DNA of 64,000 nucleotides, from positions 286,147,117 through 286,211,116 of the forward strand of contig OW240914.1 in NCBI GenBank assembly GCA_933207985.1. The letters are read 5' to 3'. This document shows positions 35,201 to 47,747 of this stretch, piece after piece. How positions within the stretch are numbered: the first letter of the stretch is position 1; the number at the start of each line of letters is the position of its first letter. A program made the translations under genes and the position numbers. Below the pieces are notes generated by a model. It saw only the letters and a program-made list of their open reading frames with translations, did no database searches and had not been told where the DNA came from. The DNA comes from Pelobates cultripes. Its lineage: Eukaryota > Chordata > Amphibia > Anura > Pelobatidae.

Positions 35201-38200
35201 AAATATGCCTCTGGTGGCTTTCTTGTTGCTCTTTAGCTGTCTCTATGAGAAGCCTAGGATTGGACAAGCAACATTGTTGGTGGAGGGAGGCAAATGGAGC
35301 AGCTGCCCGCACTGGATCTTTGTAAAACACTTTTTTCCATTTGTTACATTTAGAATTGAGTGGTGACCTAAAACTAAAAGCCACAGGAAAATATTATAGC
35401 ATTAGCAATACAGGTTTTAAAATGGTAAAAGTGGTGTTTGAAATTTATTGGAACTGTGAGATTGTGATTGCTTTGACATTATTATTCTCACATCGGCTGT
35501 CGTTAACTTCCCTGTGAGTTGGACTCAAAAAGATTTCATTTGCACATATGGACAAATAGAACCCATTCTGTTGTAGATTTCTATGTCCTGTGTATGAAGA
35601 TCTTTCAATCTAGTTGTTTATTATAAGGTTTCCGTTGGCAAAGGCACTAAAAGTACAAACTGCTGATTTTTGTTTCTTCTTTTTTTTTTCCTTCAACATT
35701 GTGTTTGAGATGTTTTGACGGCCCCAAAGTTTAAGGCTGCTTAATGAACACAATAGAGAACCACTATATATATATAAAGATGGCAATGTAGTGTGTTTGC
35801 TTGATTCTTCTGGAGCCTCAAGGGCCTTTTGATTTAATGTATCCACTTTGGCTGAAAGAGGCTGCTTTAATACTTTGCAAATAAATATACTTCCCCAAAG
35901 TACAGCACTGCAGAATCTGTTTGAACATAATGAATAAATAAATAAATAAATAATAATAGCAGGCTGCCCGAAGTGTAAATGGAATATACAGACATCAGAT
36001 GTGTTGCATTCTATATTATAACTATTTATTTATGAAGGGTCGCTGCATCCAGGAAAGCTGTACAGTCTGTACATTTAATCTTTAAGTTAGTTTGCCTTCT
36101 AAGCCCCTGCAACATCATGTGATGGCCCAAAATAAAATGTGAGTGGTTGGAGGGCCTGTACAGATTCTTTCTTCCTTTTTTTGCTATTCTCTATTGTTGG
36201 GAAAATATGGGCATCTCTCTACCCCCCACAGTAGGGGAGTGGTGGGATTTTTAACTTATTATTTTTTACATTCTCTACCTGGACTGTGAAAATGCCCAAG
36301 TCTATATACATTGTGAAATCCAACCTGAAATCTGATGTGCACCCCCATCCAGATTCAGTTTTCATAAGTTGGCTGCAACTTGGAGCTTAGTAAAAGGTAT
36401 ACATCCCTCCCCCCCATCTCAAGTTGGCTAATTAACCACCACTTTATTGCATATATACTGAAATTTGTTGGATATACACCTTGTGTATGTGTCGTGCAAT
36501 AATTACAAATACCAGTTTCCCTGAGTCTAGGCTGTAGGAGTCTTTAATAAGTAGAGCCAAATAGTGGAAGGGGGGTGAGAGTATAGGATAAGTTAGTACT
36601 GGTGGGGTTCTCTTTAAGAGCCATGTGAGATGATACTCCGTTCTTCTGATGTTTGGGCTGGAAATTCCATAGATGCCCTTCCTGCAACAATAGTATGTCC
36701 TCTACCATCATCTACCGAGCAATAGGTGATGGAAAGTGTTGCCTATGCCAGTGGGTTCCTTCCAAGTCGTCGAGGCACACCATCTAGCCACGATTTGTCT
36801 GTATCACCATCAGAACAGACTTGCAAAATGCAGAAATCCTGCACAATTTTTGTGTCATGAGGATTGGGTTTAAAATCTCTATTGTTTATTCTAGCAGACG
36901 GAACACAGCTTCTTTACTGCTCTCCTTGTGATCACTGACGTGGCTTGTATAAGGGACGTAAAAGATCAGAATAGATCTAAGTCTGTGTGGGAAAACGTAG
37001 TTATTGCACACACCGCTTATCTAAAATGAGATCTCATAAAAGCCAGGGTCAAACCTGCTTCTCTACCTTATAAATCTCATATCAGCCTTCTATATGATGT
37101 GAACAAGGCCGCAGGCCAACAGAGCTAATAATCTATCACAATTTATCCTTAACTCCCAGACCCTTAATGGCTACAGGCTCTGGAAACGACCTTGTTTAAA
37201 TAAAAACCAAGTTATTCATTGAAAGTGCCAGGGCGGCCATGCATTTAACTAGACCAGTTCTCTGCCTCCCCACAGGAGACCCTACTAGCTGTTAATTTCC
37301 TGCAGATCATTAACAAAGAGGAGACAGGTCTTTACAGGTGAGTGTGCAGGTTGTAATTGAGAGTGTGCAGTGTTAGCCAACATTAGGCTGGCTGCTTTGC
37401 CTGTAGGGACGAATTGGTAATAAATAGAATATACAATATGTAAAAGAGATTTCCTCACTGACTGCATTGTGGAGGAAGTTCTTCAGCACGTACTACATTT
37501 TCCTCTTATTTCTTTATTTTTTTTACATTGTCTTAAGTTAAACGTAGACATTACCAAAAAAACCACACTGAGCCTCTGCAGCATCCTTTTGTTAATTTAA
37601 CAGTTCTGTAGTGGTAATACTAACCTATACATTATGCGTCACATGACCGATCCCATCCTACACACAGAATGTAACAGCTGCAGCCTGTGTTTTAATGAGA
37701 AGAGATTCTTGGCCGCTTTCTGGTAAAAAGTGTTGTTTTGACTTAGTCCCCTTTTTATAGGTCTCATCATTGCTCTACTGCAATAAACAACATGTGCTAG
37801 AATTATTCGCCATCTTTAGATTGACAGCTCATCTGCCCATTTGTGTACAGCTTTCGTTTTAGTGCTGCAGCAAATTCTCTTTTGTCTTTATAAATGAATG
37901 ATATTGACAATGCAAACAAATCCTTCTCCTTATTTCGTAGAACATTGTGTGACCATTGGATTTCTTCATATAATAATTAAAAAAAAAAATTTAATATTTT
38001 TTGTTATCCTTTTTGGAATAGGATGGCAAAGGACTCAGAAGTGTGCCATCTGCTGGATGATTGTTAAAGCAAATGTAGCATGTAAACCATTTGCACATGC
38101 AAACGTTAACTAGTAAAACCACCCAGGCATGTAACTTTTGAAAAATGTACCTCTGTCATCACATTTCATATGTGGGACCTAATATTAATAATACCAAGGA

Positions 38201-38573
38201 ATGGCGTATTGTTAATTGCAGTGTAGTGTTCTCATGAATTATTATTGTTATTACTACCACTAATATTATTACATGGTTTATATTTTATAGAAAATGGACC
38301 CCTTTATTAACACATGGCCACTTTGTAAGACAAATAAAAGGCACATGTTATAAGTAGATATTAAGTAAGTTTGAAAGTGCCTAGTCTTATCTATATGCAT
38401 TTAAAAATGTGTGTCGGCAGTAGCAATTGTATTCATGTAATTGTTTGACTTATGTTGAAGCTGATCTTATAAAAAGAATTGGTTCAAGGTTAGGAGGTTT
38501 TCTAAATTGGGAGTGGATGAGAACTGAAAATGGATATTTTAGGCTAAATATATCACATGGAAAATAAGTTAGA
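35201..38573. other. Intron, unique sequence
   Basis: Includes (TAAA)n at about 35930-35953 and a C-run at 36408-36416. No gene, RNA or element with definable ends. Confidence 0.5.
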
Positions 38574-39032
38574 TTAAAGGACTACTATAGTGCCAGGAAA
38601 ACATACTCGTTTTCCTGGCACTATAGTGCCCTGAGGGTGCCCCCACCCTCAGGGACCACCTCCCGCCCAGCTCTGGAAAGGGGAAAGGGTTAAAAACTTA
38701 CCTTTTTCCAGCACTGGGCGGGGAGCTCTCCTCTTCCGATCCTCCTCCTGCCCATTCGGCTGAATGCGCACGCGCGGCATTTACAATTCTTTCCTATGGA
38801 CGCTTGCGTGCTCTCACTGTGATTTTCACAGTGAGAATCACGCAAGCGCCTCTAGCGGCTGTCAATGAGACAGCCACTAGAGGATTTGGAGTAAGGATTA
38901 ACCCGTTTATAAACATAGCAGTTTCTCTGAAACTGCTATGTTTATAAAAAAATGGGTTAACCCTAGCTGGACCTGGCACCCAGACCACTTCATTAAGCTG
39001 AAGTGGTCTGGGTGCCTAGAGTGGTCCTTTAA
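38574..39032 (+). mobile_element. T2-type MITE, full length
   Basis: TTAA at 38574-38577 and 39029-39032, with termini AGGACTACTATAGTGCCAGG and CTAGAGTGGTCCT. Contains the same hairpin series as 28562-29053, but the ATGCGCAC module is shortened and the CCATAGGAAAG arm is partly deleted. No coding capacity. Confidence 0.9.
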
Positions 39033-39064
39033 GAGGTTCTCCAGCTTGACTGTCATGACTTAAA

Positions 39065-39104
39065 ATCTATCTATCTATCTATCCATCCATCCATCCATCC
39101 ATCC
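39065..39104. repeat. (TCTA)n(TCCA)n microsatellite
   Basis: Four TCTA units followed by six TCCA units. Confidence 0.9.
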
Positions 39105-40717
39105 CTAATGATTCAATAGAAGGACATTTGTGACTGTATGTACTTATTAGGTGCACTTGCCTTTTTAAAATTTCAACAGCATTATGTCTAGAATTTGGCA
39201 CCAAGTCAGATATACGCAATTCGTTCCTGTGTTGCAAATCAGAATCCATCAGAAAATTTCAGAATAGAGAACAAAGCATCAGACAAGATCTCCTTTAAAA
39301 CAGAAAAAAAAATGTTCCAGCACAGGAATCTCAGTAAATTAAGGGGTGTGAGCGATTGTTTCCTTGTATGTGGTTTCCAAGAGAGCAGAGCCAGGCTTTC
39401 CAGATTTAGATTGCGTTCCAATGCTGGTTAAAGTGCTGTGTGACAAGTCTTGTGACTCTGTATCACACTGGAATGCATGAGAGGGGCTGTAAGGCAGTGC
39501 TTCTGTGCAACTCTGTTCTGCTGGGAGAATCTTCTTTTCTCCCTTTATTTCCTTTTAAAGGCATGCTGAAAACCTCCTCGTGTCTCCAATGAGTTTGAGG
39601 GAGACCTTTTGCAGCCCTTTAAGCTCATTTTGCAGGGAGATTGCCATTTAACTTGTTCAGGGCTTCAATGCATGCTTCTCTGCGACACTAAATGGAGAAC
39701 AAGTCTTAGTGGGCACTGCAATATGTTGCATTTCAATGTAGAGAGTCTTATGCAGCTCACTGCAGAAACATGTTAGTAAGCAATGTAGGGCTGCATTGAC
39801 GTCAGTGGGAGCCAGTAGAGTGCATTGTTGTGCAGGGCAATGAACATGTGCCATGCATGCAGTATTAGGTTCTCAAACAACGCTTTACGTAACAGAAAGG
39901 AATGATGCCTTAGTGTAGAGAGTCATTAAAATATGTTGCAAGGTTCTAATTGTGTTTTAGGTTTTAGTACAAGCACATCTGATAATTGCAAAGCCTATGC
40001 GAAATTGCAAGTGCAATTGCGTTTTAATATATTAAAATTAGGATTCTTTGCCAGTCTTGTTGTAACACCATGATATATATGTATCCAAGAAAAATGTATT
40101 AAGCAAGACTGTAAACAGGATTTATAGTGTCAAATAAAGCATTGAAGAAGGTCACTCATATTTTGTAAGGAAGTAGACACTCTCATCCCCACCTTCCATG
40201 TCTCTGAAGACTATGTTGTCTTTCTAAAATAGCTAATATTTATCTTTTTTTTGTGGGGGAGGAAGGAGTTATGCTTTGCATGATATAGTTTGCATTGTTA
40301 CATTTTAACTGGCTGTCATTTTGGATTTGTTCCAGGCATCTAGCCTTTTTGCTTACTTATATATGTCTGCACTCCTTGAACTAAACACATTACTTTGAAT
40401 GTTTTAATGTGATGGGCTTCCCGACAGTTCTAACAAACGTGCATTACAGACAAAGCCATACCAAGTGCTGAATATTAACATATTTCACTCATATACATAT
40501 ACGTGTTATGGAGCTCGGGTAACGTGATTGCATTACAGATGAATCAGTCTGGCATAATCACTGTAGATGCACAATCCTGCTAATGTGATTGCTCTAAGGG
40601 ATTGTTGGCTAAACAGTATTTGTTGTGAGCTGATGGTCAAATTGCAACGTGGGCATTTCCGAAAACAAAGGCTTCTTTATTGTTCAAAAAGATCAAGTTT
40701 CGTGATTTAAGAAGTTG
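39105..40717. other. Intron, nothing recognised
   Basis: No supported feature. Confidence 0.5.
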
Positions 40718-41112
40718 TTAAGGACCACTATAGTGCCAGGAAAACATACCAGTTTTCCTGGTGCTATAGGGTCATTGGGTCCCCCTCACCCTCAGGGCCC
40801 CCATCCTACCAACCTCTAGGGTGTGGAAGGGGTTAATTCCTTACCTTTTTTTTTCTGCGCCGGGCTCCCTCGGCGCTGGGGACTCTCCTCCTCCGCGCCT
40901 TCTCACTGTGAAAATCACAGTGAGAAGCACGGAAGCGCCTCTAGCGGCTGTCAATGAGACAGCCACTAGAGGCTGGATTAACCCTCAGTGAAACATAGCA
41001 GTTTCTTTGAAACTGCTATGTTTACAACAGAAAGGGTTAATCCTAGCTGGACCTGGCACCCAGACCACTTTATTAAGCTAAAGTGGTCTGGGTGCCTATA
41101 GTGGTCCTTTAA
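40718..41112 (+). mobile_element. T2-type MITE, internally deleted
   Basis: TTAA at 40718-40721 and 41109-41112, with ends GGACCACTATAGTGCCAGG and CTATAGTGGTCCT. Same subfamily as 28562-29053, but the ATGCGCATGCGC and CCATAGGAAAGCATT hairpins are missing, so the GCGCCGGGCTCCCTCGGCGC module is joined directly to TTCTCACTGTGA. Confidence 0.9.
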
Positions 41113-43609
41113 AGGTTGTAGAAGGCAATAACCATTTGTATGTACTTGTAGGTTCCACAAGCGTCCATAGTGGTTTCATCACTTTCTGATCATGACTCTT
41201 TCATAAGTCTCCCCAGATGCGGGTATTCGTCCAGAGAAATAGTAGAGCAAGTCCTAAATGTATAGCAATCAGCAAGAATGTTCCATTGGTTACCACAGTG
41301 ATTACTCTACTTTTAGAACTTTGCCCCACGATGCCTCTCTATAAAAAATCCAGTGTATTCTTTTTTTTAAATCAAGATTTTTAGCAGGCAATGGTATTTA
41401 CTGCATAAAGCTTTTTAATATATATTTTATTTCAGATTTTGTTTTCTTGCACTTCGCACCATTAATGAGAATGGTAGTCTGTGAATGAATTGACCGTATT
41501 TCCTGCAAGCATGCTACATTAATGGAAAGTAACAAGTAGCTGGTTTTAATTAGCTCTCCAACTGCTTCATGCTATGATGTGCTATGGGAAAGCTCATCTT
41601 CATAAATATTGGCCCATAGCCAGATGCTAAGAATTTGCTTGCTGTGTTTTTACTTTCTAACATTCTAACATCAGAGTCCATTGACAGAAAAAGATTGGCT
41701 GCTTTTTTTTTTTTTTATTGCAGATCTTAATTTGCAATTTTTTTTTTTTAGCCTTTGGTTCTGTGGACAACATTGAGTATTTGCAAAGTAAATCGAAAGT
41801 ACAAAAGGCTTTGTACGTTTGAGCTCTAGGAAGGCATGTTTTATTGCAATGCAGTGCCAATGATTAGCCTAGTGAGTAATAGTCAAATATATATTAACTC
41901 TTTCATGACTTCGGGTTAGGTTAATACAAATACATACTTGACATTGGTCATAAAGGGGTTAAAGCGCAGCCAATTAAGCCTGTTATGGAAAAAAAACTAT
42001 TTATTGATGACTTGTTTATTAATTGCTTTTTTTCCTCTCAATCCCTTTTCCCTGACATAGGCCTACAAACCTCTTTTAGAGACTAAACGTGCCTTTTTGC
42101 CCTTAGAGTGCCCACTGGGAGACGTTTCCTTAATTAGGCCACTAGTGGCATTTCACTGGTGGTACAATTAACAATTTGCCTTTTAATACTGACTGGATTC
42201 ATGCTCCTAGACCAGACCAGGTTAATTAATGGAACTTTTCATCTGTCATGAGACAAGTGGGATTGCAAAAAAGTGGACTACGAAGGGGAAGTTTTCATAC
42301 TACACACATCAGATCACTGTCTGCTTTCAGTTCCAGGAGAACAAAACAGATGAATTATTTGTTTGATAAAAGTCTAGGAAAAAATCTGGTAAACGTGCAT
42401 TTAATGAACGATCGTGTTCTAACTACAAAATAAGTGATCATAGTTCACATGTTGTTCCTACGAACTGCTTACTAAGCACAGTTTACTTTTGGAATGTTCA
42501 GAATTAGCAGGCAATTAACCTATTAACTTTGTTCTTTGAAAATTGTTGAGGTGTGTATGTTTCCAAGTGTTAGTCTTTCTTAGTAACTGGAGAGGCTAAC
42601 AAACCCCTAACTGTCATATGGAACACAAAGGCAAGATTTGGGGTTTTAATCACTCATCAAATAAATTATGGTAATTTACTAAATGATTTACACAATTTAG
42701 TCGAGAGTAATCAAGTTAAAAAAAAAGATGGTTTGGCTAGTTTAAAATGTATTTTTGTTCAAATATAGGATTGCCAGTTTACTATAATTTAGTCAATAGA
42801 TCCCTTGTTTAACAAGCTGTACAGAGAGAAATTATGTAAAAATACATTTTAAACATCTTAATATCCAATTATTGATTGTTGCATTGGAACAGAACTAAAC
42901 CCTCATGCACTTTATTAGTGATACAAATCCATCCATTCTTTAATGTACCAAGTTAAGAGCACATCACAGCTTCTGCTTCGCTGGTCAGTAAAATGATATG
43001 TGAATCCCATTCCTCAGAAAATGAGATCAGCTCAAACTGCTTTATTCTCTCGTCCTTTCATCTTCATTTACCCAGTGCTCTGCTGTGATCTGCTTTCAGG
43101 GTATTTTTGGCCTATCAGTCTGTTATGCAGATGGAGGATTCATGATACGGTTGAAGGGGGAGAATAACTTTTAAAGGCTATCACAAATTGGTTTTGAAAT
43201 TCGCAAATGTTTTGAGTGTTCTTAAGTGCTGTGGATGAGATAACCAGTAGATTTGTTGTGGTATTTTACCTAGAAGGATACTTAGAGATGTATCTACTTT
43301 TTATGTGAATTTGGCTCATTTTATTGAATTTGGAAGGATGATAGGCTGCCCTCACAAGAGGATGTCCTTAAGAAATTGTCTTTACAATTTTAACCAACCA
43401 TTTTAAAACAAGAAATGTAGGACTCCATTTACTGTAATTCGAACATGTACAGCAAAATGGCTGATGTCATGACAGACAATATAGGATGTATCAGTTTAAA
43501 AAAATAGACAATGTCTTCTTTGGGTATTTATTTATTTTTGTATTCAGTGTGTGTAAGGCAAAAAGTGATGATTCTCTCCATTTAACTCTATTCTCTATTT
43601 CCCCCCCTT
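41113..43609. other. Intron, unique sequence
   Basis: T runs at about 41704-41718 and 41739-41750. Positions 42880-43140 are base-balanced and repeat-free. No gene recognised. Confidence 0.5.
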
Positions 43610-43710
43610 GCTTTAAATCGTTACTCCAAGCGTCATAACCACTACAGCCTGCTGTAGTGGTTATGATGTGAGGAACATCCTGGTTTGTTCCCCGGTAATG
43701 GGGCAAACCA
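43610..43710. mobile_element. CATAACCACTACAG hairpin MITE
   Basis: CGTCATAACCACTACAG (43631-43647) is followed, after 4 bases, by CTGTAGTGGTTATGATG (43652-43668). It is the cleanest copy of a dispersed hairpin found seven times in the window. A CTGGTTTG...CAAACCAG pair follows at 43680-43711. Confidence 0.65.
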
Positions 43711-44299
43711 GTTTAAATTACTCTGCCCTTTTACCACTTTCTATTTTTTTCATTTTCATTGACAATTCCTCAAGTTGTGCCTATGTCTCGTGCATAGCAA
43801 ACTCTTACAAAATTAGGCGTCACTATGGACTTCCAAGTCCACACCTTCTTGAGTGTTCGAGGCTCCTACTAATGCTGCTTTCCGTGGCTTGGTGAGATCA
43901 GGCACGAGGATTGGACTTAAAGTTATTGATTTCTGCAACTACGGTAACTGCTCAAATAGCAGTGAACGTCCTGCAAAACTGATGAAGAGTTGGTGGCCAA
44001 ATTCCAATGACCCTCTTCTCCCACATAAGAAAATACTATAAGGGACTTAACCCACTGTCCTTTGTACCAATAGCAGTTTTTTCCATCCAGAAGAAATGAT
44101 AAACATGGAATGTGTTTCATTATATAAATAATGGAAGATTTACTTTTACCATTCTTCTCAAATTACTCTGTAAAATCCAATTCTTTATCGTATCTATCTC
44201 ATTCCACTTCCCTATAGCTGCCAGGCATTGCCATGGAGACAAGACGGTGTGAATCAGCACTATTTACTCTAAAACAATTAAGGCAGCAATCCTTAAGAA
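43711..44299. other. Intron, nothing recognised
   Basis: No supported feature. Confidence 0.45.
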
Positions 44300-45444
44300 G
44301 GGGAATCCCTCCTAACCCTTCAGACAATAAAACACAAATATAGGAAACAAAGGCTGCGCTAAGAATAAAATTAACAGTATGTATACTAGCCCCCAAAATA
44401 GTCCTTAGAACATAAATATATACCTCTGTTTTTAGAGGTAGGTGTTCTTTATAACAGGGGCTGTCTTCTTGGTTCCTTTGGAAGACAAAAAAAATAGAAG
44501 GAAATCCAATGGTACAGTATATCTGGCAGGATAAGTGCAATGAGATAAATAATAAAATTCCCACTCACAATTTGTAGAGCCTAAGCCAGCTCTAGCATGT
44601 AGCACCTGGAGTGGTTCAATCCCTACTCAAGGATATAACATGAGTGTTCCTCGATTAGGAAATGGTGTCTGGAGCTCAGTGGGAAAAATATAAAAAGGCA
44701 ACAATAGTGCTCTAGGTAAAATCCACAGATAATTAAAAAAAACTAAGATAAAATATACTCACAAAGGTGGAGCAGGCAAACTGCTCCTTGGTAACAGCGT
44801 TGGTGGAATAATCCCCACCTTGGATTTTTTTTTTTTTGGAGTAAGGATGTTAAAATAGATTTATCGCCAGGGAGTAGTTAATAAGATAATAATAAATGTA
44901 ATTGGCACAAATATAACTGTCAAAAATTACAATCCTTTATTAAATAAAATCAATTAATATCCATAACGCAGGGATACCTCCTCGCATAAAGGGTGTGTGT
45001 TAGGCTATCTGTTTATCGCGACCATATTTTGTAGGGCAAGTAGGATGCTCAGTGGCCATATTGTGTAGGGCAATTATGCAATATATCGGGGCACCTAGTG
45101 GAAGACAAGTCTAATGCTAATTAGCCCTAATATAAGTGACGAAGTGTGTATATAAAGGAGCTAATTAATATAAGGTTTTTTTTTTTGGTTTTTTTTAAAG
45201 AGTCAAATAAAGAAAGAAAAAAAAAAAAGGGTAGGGGGGATTCTTGTGTGAGACACAACTAGTAGTCAAAGAGTACATATTTCAAAGTACTGTGACTCAG
45301 TAATGTTGATAATAATAAAAACATAAAAACTGAGTGGAATAGATGGATATGGTTATAAAATCAAAATTAATACAGTAGACAATAAAAGTAGAATAGAAGA
45401 AAAACAATACAACAAGGCTAATACATATGACGTAAAAACCTTAT

Positions 45445-46020
45445 GTAAAAATAAATAAATCAAAATCAGCATTAAGCCCATAAAGTGTTAGGGTTTGGAG
45501 ATTAAATACCCATTCCATCTCTATTTTCCTAAGGATATTCTTAATATCTCCACCTCTTTAGGGAATCACACATTTTTTTATTGCTATACATTTTAACAGT
45601 TTTGTATCTTTATTATGCATGATAATGTGTTTTGATACAGAATGCTTTAAAGGACCACTCTAGTCACCCAGACCACTTCAGCTCAATGGTTTGAATGCTC
45701 GCGCGGCTCTGGCCGTGCATGCGCATTCGGCTCCACTTGGGAGCTGACGTCGACAGGGGAGGAAAGGTCACTAACGCTGAGGGAGGATTAAGGTTAGTGA
45801 CTGAAGGCGTTTTATCCTCTTCAGCTCAGCGGGATGGGGCCCTGAGGGTGCGGGGGACCTAAGGACTATATAGTACCTGGAAAATTAGTTTGTTTTCCTG
45901 GCACTATAGTGGTCCTTTAAATAGTCCTTAGCGATGTTTCTGCAATGTTCACTAAGTCTAGTTTTTAAGCTCCTTGTGGTCATTCCTACATAGTTTCTCA
46001 ATTATGAATCCTGCTCTCAT
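45445..46020 (-). pseudogene. Penelope GIY-YIG endonuclease, interrupted by a MITE
   Basis: Upstream of the MITE the frame reads LRNYVGMTTRSLKTRLSEH and CRNIAKDY, containing the YVG...R...R..EH pattern of GIY-YIG nucleases. Downstream it reads HSVSKHIIMHN, a basic stretch, a stop (TAA near 45558), then GGDIKNILRKIEMEWVFNLQ and TLTLYGLNADFD, matching the E..W...L.T..P.GLN ending of Penelope proteins. GIY-YIG nicks target DNA for insertion in this family. Removing the MITE and one TTAA leaves the frame continuous across the joint. Stops before and after show that the protein is dead. Confidence 0.75.
45647..45920 (-). mobile_element. T2-type MITE nested in the Penelope relic
   Basis: TTAA at 45647-45650 and 45917-45920, with ends AGGACCACTCTAGTCACCCA and CCTGGCACTATAGTGGTCCT, in reverse orientation relative to 28562-29053. 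Interior: GCATGCGCATTCGG, TGACGTCGACAGG and CCCTGAGGGTGCGGGG. Confidence 0.9.
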
Positions 46021-46194
46021 TTACTGAGAAATTATTCAATTAAATTCAGGAAGTATTACATATTTTGGGTGTTCTTTATACTGACACGTATTTAAAAAAA
46101 ATCTGTTGATGCAAAGGTTTGGTTGTTTGTTTCTATAAAAGATGGCACAGCTTTTTGTTTCAACTGCCTGAATTCAACAAAACTTCTGCAGATA

Positions 46195-46751
46195 TTAAAG
46201 GGACACTATAGTCACCAAAACAACTTTAGCGTAGTGAAGCAGTTTTTGAGTTTAGATCATGCACCTGCAGTTTCACTGCTCAATTCTCTACCATTTAGGA
46301 GTCAAATCATGTTTGTTTCTGTCTATGAAGATATAGCCACACCTTCCGGGCTGTGACTGACAGCCTGCTTGAAAAAAAAATGGTTTCATTTTAAATCACA
46401 TGTTAACTTGCTTTATAAGTTTTTATCTCCTGCTCTGTAAATTGAACTTTAATCACACACAGGAGGCTCATGCGGGGTCTAGCAAGCTATTAACAGTGCA
46501 GGAGATAAGAACATCTTAATTAAACAGAACTTGCAATGAAGGAAGTGTAAACATTAGATAACTCTTTACAGGAAGTGTTCAGAAAGTTTGTGTAAGTCGC
46601 ATGCAGTAAGGTGTGACTATGGCTGCATAAACAAAGTGATTTTACTCCTAAATGGCAGAGACTTGAGCATTAAGACTGCAGTGACATGATCTATATACCG
46701 AAACGACTTCAATAACCTAAAGATGCTTTGGTGACTATAGTGTCCCTTTAA
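46195..46751. mobile_element. T2-type MITE, second subfamily, full length
   Basis: TTAA at 46195-46198 and 46748-46751. Termini are AGGGACACTATAGTCACCAA and TTTGGTGACTATAGTGTCCCT, with long imperfect inverted arms: CTGCAGTTTCACTGCTCAA and CCATTTAGGAGTCAAATCA on the left match TTGAGCATTAAGACTGCAG and TGATTTTACTCCTAAATGG on the right. The centre holds AGGAGATAAGAAC and TTATCTCCTGC. No transposase. Confidence 0.9.
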
Positions 46752-47539
46752 GTAACAAATCCAAAAGTGCCTAGACCCGTTTCCTTTTGTCCTTTCCTTA
46801 TTTAATTCCCCTTTCTTATGTGGTTCGCTGCTCAGTTTCCCCATTAAAGTATACCTGAGTGAATGTCAAGTTGGCAATCAGGTAGGTAGGTATTCAGTGT
46901 ATTTATTTTTCTGGCGAATTGCCAAAAATGAATGAATCGATTAATAGAAATCCTTACCTTTGTCTCAATCACCATGGATTTCTGAAATGGAGTGAGTAGC
47001 TGAACGCAAAGCCGCCATAACCTCAATGACGCAAGTGCCATCCCACATTTATTAGCATGTCTAGCTTAGAAGTGGGTGGTTGCGCTTGCAATAAAGAAAA
47101 TCTGTATTAATGACATAAAACTACATTGCCACCAGTTTCTCTAGAACTGTGTATAGGTGAAATGTTATTCCCTCTAAAGAACCCCAAAACCACCCAGATT
47201 TAAATATAACACATTATCACCTTAGCAGGCCATTGAAATTTTCCAGATGTACAAAAGCGAAAGAGCCTCCACTTGCTGTAGGCTTTGTCTGAGAATGTTT
47301 GTACCGTATAACAGGTGCTGCCAGTAAGGTGGAACGCACGTGCTGGAACAGATCTGTGCTACGTGCTGCTGGTAAATGCAAGGTAAGAATGACTAGGTGA
47401 AATCTATGCTAATAACCTGATGTACATACTAGTTTCACAATTTACTAAATTCTTGAACCCTTGCCAAAAATATGTGTATATTTTAAAAAGGAAATTATTG
47501 TCCTGAAAATAACCAAAAGCTTTGCTTCTCCAATCAAGT
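46752..47539. other. Intron, nothing recognised
   Basis: No supported feature. Confidence 0.5.
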
Positions 47540-47747
47540 GCTGCCTCGGAGTAGCATTTGGTTGCAGGATCGAGTACGACTCGGTTCTAGAGAAGGAATT
47601 GCCTCTAGTGGTTGTCAGGAAGACACGATGTAAGCATTGCAATGTCTCCAAAACGGCAATCAGTGTTTCACATTATAGGGTTAAAATTACAGGGCCACTG
47701 CGCCTTTTAGATGAAGTGGTCTGTATGACTTTAGTGTCCTTTTATAT
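47540..47747 (+). mobile_element. Very degenerate T2-type MITE
   Basis: Shows the module order TGCCTCTAGTGGTTGTCAGG, CATTGCAATG, GGGTTAAAATTACAGGGCCA, then GATGAAGTGGTCTGTATGAC and TTTAGTGTCC, matching the right half of the TTAA elements. Left end not found, right TTAA mutated. A second terminus-like TGGTGTCCCTTTAA occurs at 47856-47869. Confidence 0.4.

Larger units (their letters stand above)
44300..46035 (-). mobile_element. Penelope-like element 3' part (GIY-YIG domain and 3' region), 5'-truncated
   Basis: On the minus strand, a decayed GIY-YIG endonuclease C-terminus (46020-45445) is followed by about 1.1 kb of 3' region that includes an inverted-looking AGGTGGGGATTATTCCACC palindrome near 44805-44825. 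The element lacks the RT and is truncated near 46035. A T2 MITE is inserted at 45647-45920. The lower limit near 44300 is approximate. Confidence 0.65.

Noticed and set aside
44605..44625. GGTTCAATCCC as a tRNA B box
   Set aside because: No A box or cloverleaf at the right spacing; it lies in the 3' region of the Penelope-like element. The similar GGTTCAATCC near 12199 fails for the same reason.
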